Shown here: positions 13,001 to 25,000 of the stretch, piece after piece
Layout of the letters: each line of letters opens with the position of its first letter
Position numbering within the stretch: the first letter of the stretch is position 1
Source: Cylicocyclus nassatus
Lineage: Eukaryota > Nematoda > Chromadorea > Rhabditida > Strongylidae
Reading direction: 5' to 3'
Length of the DNA stretch: 64,000 nt
Assembly (NCBI GenBank): GCA_958299035.1
Contig: CATQJL010000001.1
Span: 10,329,817 to 10,393,816 of the forward strand
Notes under the pieces: generated by a model
Databases searched by the model: none
Told to the model about the DNA's origin: nothing
What the model saw: only the letters and a program-made list of their open reading frames with translations
Program-made: the position numbers and the translations under genes

Positions 13001-16000
13001 AGTGGTGCTGAAATTGTTTATTCATTTGTAAACCAACGAATCTCAATCTAATAATCAACAATTTATTGCTCGAAAGCATAGAAAGCAAGAAATAAATGCT
13101 ATGTTTTATCAGACGGTCATTTTTTATAGACAAGCCGATGGCATCCTAAGCTTTTTCACTTGCATTCGTCATGTCCCAATCACCAAATGAGGAGTGGTCT
13201 ATAATTTTCAAAGCTTCCATTGCAGAGTACCCGCCTGTACTTTCTCAGGTTCGGCTCACAGAGAAGGAGAAAAACTCAAAATTGAAATACTCCACCTTGA
13301 ATTTTTCCGCTACTGATCCAAAGGTGGATAGTTCTTGGGTTTTTTGGGTACACTGTCAAAACTTTTGAATTCTTGACAAAGTGCCAAAGATTTCCTAGGA
13401 GAGGCGAGCTCTTATTCAATGGAAATTTGACCTGAAGAATTTGCGCGTGATTGTAATGCAATGATTCGTAGTGATTTATAATATTGTCAATTTGGTACTG
13501 TTTGAAAATGTTTGTGAGACATTCTTATCCGAAAAAATATGTACTAACGATTAGGTACGCATGTTGCTGATGGCTGTGGACAAGGTGCAAGGAGGCAATT
13601 AATAACTTCTTGCTCGCATCTTGTTCCGGGAGGACATTGCAAGGTAGCGCATGTTTCAGGCCCTAAATGTAATACTAAGTGTGCATCCTGAAGGCACCGT
13701 CCGCTCGAACAGAGGTTGAGGAAGGTTTATTATGGTACAATAGCAGTCCTCTAGTTAAGTAATTGCCAAGTCCCGCTGCAAAAGGTGAACTTCGAAGCGA
13801 GAAATATCCTCTATAAGGTAGAAGCGGCAGTGTTCGCTCCGCCTATCGACGTGGGTGGTCTGGTATGACCGAAATTGTGCATAAATGTGTCCAAAATTGT
13901 CGAAAGTCATGATCATAGTTACCGGCGGTTTAAATTTGGACATTTTCAATTCACTTGTGGACGTGGTCCCCACACACCCACATTGATGGGCGGAGCAACC
14001 ACCGCTTTCTATCTTTTGGAGCGACTTTCCCGCTTCGGTATTACCCTTTTGCAGCGGGACTTGAGCGATCAATTAGTCAGGGACCCCTTAGTGTACCATA
14101 TCAATTTCACCATTCTCAGTTTAGGTGGGCAGTGCCTGTAGAGTTTTAACGCAAAAGCAAAGCCCATTTCCCATATTAGCTTAGTAAGCGAGTAGATAAG
14201 TCAGTACTTGGAACGCATTGTGTGGGTATAACAAAGCATGGTGGGACAAACGGGCAAATCTCCCTGCCCAGCTCACAAATTGTTCCCGCAGGGCAATTTC
14301 TCTCTCGGCACGGTATGACGCGCTCTAAATTTGTGGCTAAATGCGGAAATTACGCTAGCTGCAAAGATAAGGAATCACCTGGAGGACAGCTGGCAACAGG
14401 AATGCATCTCCTATTGGCATCACGGACATATCCTCTTCTGCACTGGCATACGTCAATGGCGCAATCTCTGGTACATACCTGGAAAAGCCATGGTCATCAT
14501 TTGGAAGTTTTTCTGCAGGTGCAGACAAAACTGACCGGATTACGATCGGCGCAAGATGGTTCGCACATTGTTCCACATTCTTGGAATACTTCGTTTGCTT
14601 GACATTGATTTTGTCCTGAGTAAGGTAAAGTATAAATGATGGGTGTACCGGTTAACTTATGTGGTTACCGACCTCCATTGCCTCCATTACCAGGACAGTT
14701 TGACAGTTGCACGCAAGCATTCTGATCGTTACGGTAGAATCCAGATCTGCACTGGCATCCAACAACGCATTGTTCAGTACAGATTTCCTAAAATACATAT
14801 TCTGCTCGAAAAATGGTATCAGTCGACTCTTACCGGTCTTGGAACTCTGCAGGATGGTTCACAAGCAGTTCCACATGTGTTGTACACTTCATTTGCAGAG
14901 CATCGGCCTTGTGGTGGTTGAGCGGTTTGTAAGGTATTTGCAGATACTGTAATGTCAAAAACTACTTGTAAAATAAGTTTAACTCTTGGCACTCTAAACT
15001 TCTGCCATGCACTGAAACTACGCCTCAAAAATGACAAACCTGCAGGACAGCTAGCAACGGGAATGCATCTTCTATTGGCATCACGAACGTAACCCTGTCT
15101 GCATTGACATACATCAATAGCGCATACCCTGTTACATACCTAAAAAAGTCACGGCCATTAATGTCGTTTCAGAATCTTCCTGCAAATACGGCAAAACTTG
15201 CCGGATTACGATCCGTGCATGTTGGTTCGCATTGTGTTCCACATTCTAGGAATACTTCGTTCACTTGACATTGATTTTGTCCTGGATGTGGCAGAATAGT
15301 AGATAAGAGGTATATTAAGTAGCATGCGTGGTTACCAACCTCCATTGCCTCCATTGCCTCCATTACCGGGACAGCTTGACAATGGCACGCAAGCATTCTG
15401 GTCGTTACGGTAGAGTCCAGATCTGCACTGGCATCCAATAACGCATTGGAGGGTGCAGATTTCCTAAAAATATCAGAAGCTCCAAAGATAGCGTTTACAC
15501 TCAATTTTCTTACCGGTCTAGGAACCCTGCAAGATGGCTCGCAAGCAGTTCCACATGTGGTGTACACTTCATTTGCAGCGCATCGGCCTTGTGGTGCTTG
15601 TGTCGTTTGTAAGATATCTACAATTGCCGTACTAATATAAATGTAAATAAAACTTAAACTCTGTGATTTGTTCGTTAGTATGTTTGTGGCTTATACTCTC
15701 TTTGTGAGCCGAGAAGGCAATTTCTTCCTCTATAAATAAGGCACAGCCGACAAGATAGGCTACTTTTGCAACGATTCGGGCCCTTTGATCAATTTTTGAA
15801 TTTTTTTACTAACATCGAGGGAGTGAAAGTTCACTACCATTGTTGGATCATTTCCTCAAAGACAAGTATGCGAGCGTTGAAGTTCATTTTTATTTCTCGG
15901 AAAAAAGGATCCGGTGTTTCAAATAGGCACGAAGGCATATCACAGTTTCGTCGCAAATATGGGAAAGGGATGGTAATTTTTGGGATCAAATAGCGCACTT

Positions 16001-19000
16001 CCCGGGCGGGACTGGAGGCGCCTGTATAAGATAACAGCCAAAAGCCTTTTACCTTTCACTACGAATCACACCAAAAAGAGTAGGGGATAGCTTGCTTCCA
16101 TTGTTAAATAAAAATTACCGTTCCGAGAGGATATTTGCAATAAAATTATGAGTAGCCCTTTTTAAAGTGAGAGTTAACTGAAATTTAGTTTAAGTCGAAA
16201 CCAGCTCCCTCAGACTGAGCCTCTCGTAAAAATTGGCTCACGACATAGCCTGGGTGGACCAATGATCCTCACTTCATCCAACAAAGATAATTTCAACCAA
16301 CGTTTGCGAATTGTTCTTACTATTTTACAAGTTCTTTGCTTGGGAAATCCGTGCATTTTTTCCGGATTATGATTTCCAAAAAAAAAGATTTGCTGAGCAA
16401 GCTATATGTAACTGAATTACTTGCGGCTACTCGCTGTCCATTTTGCATGCAGACAGCTTCAACAGGGCATTCATCAGCGCATCCGGGATCCTTTGGCTGG
16501 ATTTCGCAACTAAAACAGTTAGCAAGCATGTTACTGAAGGGGCTCGTGATTGATATAAGGTGGTTCTTACGTGCTAGGAGGTGCACAACGAATTTGACTG
16601 CAATCAGGATCAGCTGTTTGTGCTACCCAGTCTATAATGTGTGAGATTTTGGTGTCATCAAAAATCCGTAATTTTGTTTGTTAATTTTGCTTTTGTACGT
16701 TCACCCGAGATTGATGCAAATCGTTTCAATGACATTTCCATGCATAAACAAAGGGAAGCAAAACAAGTCTTGCATCGCGATTAAACCCATCGGTCACTCA
16801 TTTCGGTTCGCAGTAAATGTTTGCGCTCGGTAAGCGACCTTGCTCAATCTTCTCAACGCTTGACATACATTTGGCTTTATTTTACTGCTCAGACTCGTAT
16901 AGAATGCTACAGAGTAGTAAACGAAATGTTAAGCAAATCTGCTAAAAATGGGTAAACATGGAGATGAACAAGTGTCAAAGCTACCAGAAAATACAGCGGA
17001 ATGAATGCTCTCATACAGTGGTAAACTTGAAGGTAATCTACAGAGAAATGGACTACTTATAAGGATGAATGAAATGATAAAAAGTTTGAGTTAGGTAAGC
17101 TATTGCTTAAGAGGTAGTTTAAATAATTCAATTATGGCTGCAAAAACGCCCTCCCCAGATCGCATCTTTCAGAGCGGACCAATCAGCATCCTCAAGAACG
17201 GTACTTCGATTGGCTGAGTACGTTCTGGGCGAGAGCTCAAATTTCGATCGGTCGGCCACAGACAGAGTGTATAGGTTGTCGCTCAAGTAACAGCTAAGAG
17301 TTCCGAATCACTTCTCTAATTCCGTCTAGAGGGTCAAGGTATGTATATCTCACCCATTCCTCCCAGTATTTTATTATATTAGGTGTCCCGAAAGTTTTGT
17401 CGGTTTCTTTCATCGCTCACTGAAACTTACAGAACACCAATCCATGGACAGCTTAGGTGCCGCTTGAATCATACTTTAATTCTCTCTCTTGCAGTTATAC
17501 TTGCTCTCTGATCTACTCTGTCTTTGCAATGTTATCGCCATGGCTTTTTGAACATCTCAGCAGTAAGGCCAAATATTTCCTGAATTTTAGAACTCTTTAT
17601 TCTGATTTTTCCAAAATGCGCTGTAATTGTTACGTACAGCAGACCTTTGGCTACATTGTAACCATTTTAGATTACGTGGGCCGCTTTTATCAAGTCCGTT
17701 ATAATTATTTATTTAATAAAAACCGCGGCTTTTTGATTAAGTTTAACACCAAAAATTCCAAAAAGCTGCTTTACAAAGCGAATTAAAGTTGATTATGTTG
17801 CATAAATAATGTTTAGTAAGAATCATGCTTCAATACGCAAAAATTCAAAAGCTTTCGTGTATTTAATGCAGTTGCATATTTCATGACTTTGCCAAAAATC
17901 GAGACCTTCGGAGAAATAAATTTTTGAAGCTAAAAACAGCAGATTAGGAGAATCTAAAAATACTACCTTGTAGTCCGAGAACTGCTCTTTTTGATCCATA
18001 CTTAAGCCTTTTCGAAACTTTGGAATGAAATCTTTCAAAATTAGCCTAACTTTAAGCAGGTAAAATCGACGGGTGGAGAATTTTGACAATTATCAAAAAA
18101 AGCATGCAAGATTATGGCTCGAAAATGCATCCATAAGGAAGGGAAGGAAATGTTGCATCCAATGCATTTTGAAACACATTCAGGTCTTTAGTGCGTGGTT
18201 TTACAGTGGTTTGAAAAACCGACAAAACTTCCGGGACAACCTAATATTAGGTTGGTGCAAAAGTAATGCGCGTTTTGCGAATTCTCACTTTGACGTGCTA
18301 TAACTTTCTAAAAAATCCATATTTTTCAGTGCGGCAAAGTTCATCAGAGGCATCAAACCTTTCTCTATACAGCGCACGTTGCCTTTGGTTAATTTCGCAA
18401 ATTGATGGAAAAATATGGACTGATAAGCAAAAAAAATTTTCTCGGAAACCTCGTCTTTAACTAATCATAACTTCCTTCAAGATTCGTCGGTATGAATGAT
18501 AAGTTGACTGTCTTGTAGCCGCAAGCCAGTAGTACTAAAAAAATGCAAAAGAGCGCAAATAAAGAGTATTTGCGAAAAGGAAAAAAATAATATTCAAAAT
18601 TTTCGCTTTTTTCGACATTTTTTGTAGCTCTCAAAATCCCAGAATATAGAGATTTTTGATTTTCTGTGTGCTGAACAGCTTCCACATTTCTGCAAAAACT
18701 GTCAACAAGAGGTCCATTTTTACACTTACAGAAATGAGCAAAACCTTGGCGATTACCCTCTTCAAAGAAAATCTATGGGCCACAGAATGGCCAAAACCAT
18801 CACTCATGTTGAGGCGCCGAGATCTCAGTCTAACTAATTTCTAGAGAAACAATAAAGCGTTCATAACGTAAAAAATTTCTACTACATATAGTATTCAAAT
18901 TTTCAAAAGAATGCCTCTACTCGCGCTTGAATTCCGGCCGAAAAAGTAAATGCAGTGAAATTCTGGTTTTGAGTGCGGTTGTATGAAGCTCTATAAAAGA

Positions 19001-22000
19001 AAACGAATGAGGCTAGAAGCCTCTTTCAACCATCATTGAAAAGAGCATGAAAGAAGCTTCTTGACAATATGCTGGCTAAGTTTCATAGGATAAACTTTGA
19101 TGGAGAAAAGCTATCTTGAAACAAGGGTTAGAAAAACGCGCATTACTTTTGCACCAACCTAATATTTCATAACGATACGATGCTTGTCAAGTAGGGGTCA
19201 CAAAGCCAGCAATTTTCTCTTCAAAATATATAGAAACGAGCACGCATCCCGGGTTTCACTCCGGTTTGGAGCCAGTCTATTAGTCTGAATTCCCCACCCT
19301 GCACACCCTGCACACCCTGCACACCCCGCACACCCTGCACATCCTGCACATCCTGCACTACTGAGAATGTGCACAAACACACAAACTCACAAATTTTCTG
19401 CTTTATATATATAGACTAGCGACCCTACGGGTCGCTAGCAAGTGGGTTGGGGCAGATACATTCGAAGCTGCAGCATTCTTGCGACTATGAGTAACAACAA
19501 ACAGATCTATCAATTTGACGATTTTCTTCACCTAATATGATAAAACAGGAGTTCGAGACTGTTGCCACAACACCGTACTTTTAACGAAACAGGCATTAAG
19601 CAATGATTGGATAGCTATAATTCAACCTTTGTTGTTCTTACTGCAAAAGCATCTTAGCAAGACATTCAGGAACTAATTTTACGTATTTCGTGTGTTCTTT
19701 GTTCGTAAAATCTGGCATTTGACAAACCTGCGTGGCATGAAAAACTTCAAGTTAATCTCACATTCTGAAGACTGCCGCTAAAATATTCTCTATAACAGTA
19801 TCCCGCCTCAGTCATCATTGAGCAGTCATTTAGCCAAAATCTGCTCACTGCTGGGTGTGAAATTGGGATTACTTAATGTGGTACTCCTTAGAGACGAGGC
19901 TTTTCGGACATTCATACCAAGTGTCCAGCGAGATCAAAGTGTACAATTTGCAGCTTTGGAAGGTTAAATAGAATTACTTCAAACTATTTGAAAAACTCAT
20001 AAAAAGCTGCAATATTCGTTGAACGTGCATTGTCGTAGAAATTGTCAGGTCTTTTTCAACAAGAAAAAGGTTTGCACATTCGATCGGGGAGCAGGACAGT
20101 GTTTTCCTAAAGTTCCAGCGATTGTCAGGAATTCAAAGGTTTAAACTCAGAGACCTTCTAGCGTGAAACTCTCTTCCCTAGAATTACATACAGTGCAAAG
20201 AATTTCCCTTTTCGTCGCAATGCTTTCTGCCAAAGTGACGCCCCCCCCCCTCCCCCTCCCCAAATTCCAGGAAATGCATAAGATTTCCTTCTTTGAGGCA
20301 TCTCTCTAGAAGTGAGGCGGAAGCCTCCAAACACCTCGCTTCCCCTTTCAGAAGCACCGCCATTTCTGCTACATCCTGAAATTCTTTGCAGTGAATTCGA
20401 TGCCTTTGACATTCCCAGGTTTCCCTCCAGAGACCTCAGTATTCTACCAGAAGTACGAGTATAATTTTACATCCTCAAAAGTCCTTGCAAAAAAAACCGT
20501 TACAGAGTGAAGCGGAACCCTTAGACACCCCTTTTTTAAGAAAACTATACGGATTTTATTCAAAATTAAAAACTCTGCACAGTGAATCTTCTAAGTCAAA
20601 TTATGCGGACCCTCCCTCTCACCCTCCTCCCTTGGATTCCATGCAAAGAGGATCTCTTAAAGCTTCTCTTTAGATGTGACGCTAAACGCTTCAGACCCCC
20701 TTCAGTTTTATTCTCAGCCGCCATTTGTCTCACAATCACTATAGTAATTCAATTCCTTTATTCCTATGCTATCTGAGGCAAGAAAACAAAGCCCCTCAGA
20801 TACCCTCCAGTTCTCTTACCAAGAAAGCAAGAATTACTTCCAAAGTCCATACAGTGTGTCAAAACGCTTTTTACACTTGAAGGCCCCCTACCAGATGTGT
20901 ATCAAACTTCTGCTGTGAAACTCCACATGTGCAAAGAGTTTCACTTTTACTTCAAGATTTCTCGCTGGAAGTAAAGCGGTTTACAGCCTGCAATTCCATT
21001 TAGTGCAAAGATTCTCAAATTCTGGAGCTTCGCTCTAGTGACGCCGAAAAACCTAGACAATCCTTGGTTTTCTCTTTCAAACGTGTCTCCTTTTCTTCCA
21101 CATCCTAAAGATGTTGCGGTACACCCAATGTCATCAACGCTTCGAGAATTTCCTCCAGAGGAGATGCGGGATCTCAAGTACCTCAATCTCCCATCAAAAG
21201 TACTGGCATCTCTTAGCAATCTTTGAAAACCTTTGCATCTCCAGAAGTGACGGAATCCGTCAAGACACGCCTTAGTTCTCCTATTACAAGTAGAGGGATT
21301 TCACGAATCTCTGTTTGTTTATGTAGTAACGAATATCTTCAACACTCATAGGCCCTGGAGTTAAGAGCGCCTTGGTCACCCTTCAGATCCTCTGGCGAAA
21401 CAATCCTTACTTTTGCGAATCGAAATTCCTACCGGGACTGTACATTCCCGAAAAATCCACAGTGAACCCACAGTAACGAATGTCATCAACACCTTAAGGC
21501 CTCCATGCCAGAAATGACGCATAAGTTCTCAGTCATCTTCAAAGCTCTCCTTGCAGATAAATTGCAATTTAGTCACAACCATTTTCCATACAACAGAACA
21601 AGCGGATATGCTTCCACTTCGGCTTCGCTTCAAAAGTGATGCAACCCGCATACAGTTTTCGCCTCCCAAAAATCTAGTAAGAGCCGTTATTCCTTTCAAC
21701 AAAAATCCAAAATAATAGATTGGTACGAGAATAATGTCTTGTTTTTCTAGGCCTACTTTCCGAAAACTTTTTTCTTTCAAAATTTCTTTTTTGGTATAAA
21801 TTTCGCACAATATTGGGAAGCTTTCTCATGTACTTTCCAACAGTGATGAGATTAAGCTTCTACCTCATTTGTGAGTATTTCACCAGCATCTCGCACAACT
21901 GCACTTGTCGAAATTTCATTGCTTAAACTTCCTTGGCCATAATTCATTCGTAAACGAACGAATTCTATTGAAAACATAGCATCTGTAGGGGATAAATGTT

Positions 22001-25000
22001 GCTTACCCAGGGCATGGGTTCAAGTAGGTTTCTCGAGAATATCTGGATTGAGAAATCGACGCCCCCAACATAAATACATGCTGCTGGCATTCTCCTGGTC
22101 AAAAATTTCCCATGATAAGGTAATCGAAAAAGTTTCGCTCATTTCTGTAAGCTTGAGATTAGTATATCTTGCCCACAATTTTTGCAGAGAAACTCAGCCA
22201 TACAGTGCATGAAGAAATCTAAATTTTCGTGATGTGGGACTTTCAAACCTACCACAAACAGGCTCAAAAAGATGGACAATGTTGAAACTTTATCTTTTCT
22301 TTTCGCAGAACTCTTTTGTTGAGGTGTTTCCTGTATACTACAGGACTACAGGACAAGACACGTATACTACAGCTGCGCGCTAAGTTATGTAAGGCTTGCT
22401 GCTTCTGATATTCTTGACTATGTTCAAAAATAGGAGGACCGAACAAAGTGATAACTTTTCAAATTGAAACTTTCAAAACGAACATTATTTTTGCACCAAC
22501 CTAATAAATGAGCAAGTAGTACTCACATTCAACGATTTCCAGTAGTGAGCGAGATATCTTAACAGGAAGGCTTCCCAAGTCAGCTCGGCCAACCCGGATG
22601 AGTCATATATCACCGTAACGGGCTCGAGACGCTGATTCCAAATCTGACGTTTCCAGCTGCGGAGCGGTCCTGCACGAGAAGTTATGGGTGGTGTTTCCCT
22701 CCAGAGTTGTGGCACCCGTCAACTTGCCTCCCCTTGTTTATGAGCGCTATATAGGAGGCGCGTGGTTACAATTAAGGGATTCGAACCCGTGACCCTCTGC
22801 CTATCGAGCAAGACACTTACCACTACACCAGACGACCACGCGCCTCCTATATAGCGCTCATAAACAAGGGGAGGCAAGTTAGAGGGTGCCTCAACTGTGG
22901 AGGGAAATACCACCCATAACTTCTCGTGCAGGACCGCTCCGCAGCTGGAAACGGCAGATTTGGAATCAGCGTCTCGAGCCCGTTACGGTGATATATGACT
23001 CATCCGGGTTGGCCGAGCTGACTTGGGAAGCCTTCCTTGTTAGTTTCAAAGTTTTAGTGTGACCGACCCTACAAACTACTCGGGTACCCGCGGACCAAAG
23101 TTTGCAAGCGGTAGACTTTCGGGCGCAGAAGTAAAAGTTTCAAATGTCTTCGATTTTCATGCTCGGAGCAAAAATAGAATGTCAAATATCTCCGATCTGT
23201 AGGAAAAAGTATTGCGAGAAGTCTTTTGTGTAAAAGTGACCTACCCTACAAACTGTTCAGGTACCCGCGGGACCACAGTTTGCAAGCGGTAATGTTTTTG
23301 AGGTAGAAGTACAGTTTCTCCGATGTATTCGAATTTCATGCATGGAGCGGAAAAAACTACTGCGAGAAGTCTTTTGTGTAAAAGTGGCCGACCCTACAGA
23401 CTACTCGGGTACCCGCGGGACCACAGTTTGCAAGCGGCAATGTTCTTGAGGCAGAAATAGAGTTTTTCCAATGTCTTCGATTTTTATGCTCGGATTAGAA
23501 AACGTATTTTTCTAATGTCTTCGATCTATTTGAAGAATTATCAGGAGAGATCTTTTGTGTAAAAGTGACCTACCCAAGCGGCAATGTTCTTGAGGCAGAA
23601 GTAGAGTTTTTCCAAGGTTTTCGATTTTTATGCTCGGATTAGAAAATGGATTTTCTAATGTCTACGATCTGTAAAAAAATTCATTGCGAGAAGTCTTTTG
23701 TGTAAAAGTGACCGACCCTACAAAGTACTCGGGTACCCGCGGGACCACAGTTTGCAAGCGATAGAGTTTTGGGCGCAGAAGTACAATTTTTCCAATGTCT
23801 TCGATTTTCATGCTCGGAGCAAAAATAGAATGTCAAATATCTCCGATCTGTAAGAAAAAGTATCGCGAGAAGTCTTTTGTGTAAAAGTGGCCGACCCTAC
23901 AGACTACTCGGGTACCCGCGGGACCACAGTTTGCAAGCGGCAATGTTCTTGAGGCAGAAGTAGAGTTTTTCCAATGTCTTCGATTTTTTCTCGGAGCAAA
24001 AATAGAATGTTAAATATCTTCGATCTGCAGGAAAATTCATTGCGAGAAGTCTTTTGTGTAAAAGTGACCGACCCTACAAACTACTCGGGTACCCGCGGGA
24101 CCACAGTTTGCAAGCGATAGAGTTTTGGGCGCAGAAGTACAATTTTTCCAATGTCTTCGATTTTCATGCTCGGAGCAAAAATAGAATGTCAAATATCTCC
24201 GATCTGTAAGAAAAAGTATCGCGAGAAGTCTTTTGTGTAAAAGTGGCCGACCCTACAGACTACTCGGGTACCCGCGGGACCACAGTTTGCAAGCGGCAAT
24301 GTTCTTGAGGCAGAAGTAGAGTTTTTCCAATGTCTTCGATTTTTTTTCGGAGCAAAAATAGAATGTTAAATATCTTCGATCTGCAGGAAAATTCATTGCG
24401 AGAAGTCTTTTGTGTAAAAGTGACCGACCCTACAAACTACTCGGGTACCCGCGGGACCACAGTTTGCAAGCGATAGAGTTTTGGGCGCAGAGGTACAATT
24501 TCTCCAATGTCTTCGATTTTTATGCTCGGATTAGAAAACGTATTTTTCTAATGTCTTCGATCTATTTGAAGAATTATCAGGAGAGATCTTTTGTGTAAAA
24601 GTGACCGACCCTACAAACTACTCGGGTACCCGCGGGACCACAGTTTGCAATGTTCTTGAGGCAGAAGTAGAGTTTTTTCAATGTATTCGATTTTTATGCT
24701 CGGATTAGAAAATGGAATTTCTAATGTCTTCGATCTGTTTGAAGAATTATCAGAGGACATCTTTTGTAAAAGTGACCGACCTACAAACTATTCAGGTACC
24801 TGCGGGACCAAAGTTTGCAGGAGGCAATGTTCTTGAGGCAGAAGTAGAGTTTTTCCAATGTATTCGAATCTCATGGACGGAGCAGAAAGAATGCCAAATA
24901 TCTTAATCTGTAGGACCGCCCCTAAAAACACTCGGGTACCCGCGGGACCACAATTTGCCTGCCTCAATCTCTCAAAACAAGAGTAGAATTTTTCAAATGT

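Noticed and set aside
13755..14149. Overlapping ORFs between exons 14 and 15
   Set aside because: They lie in the inverted arms of a MITE filling that intron.
22762..22839. Functional tRNA gene
   Set aside because: A and B boxes are good, but the acceptor stem and position 33 are wrong and it sits in a foldback loop.
23050..24960. Possible CRISPR-like repeat array
   Set aside because: Units are contiguous 178-bp satellite monomers without unique spacers, in a eukaryotic genome.
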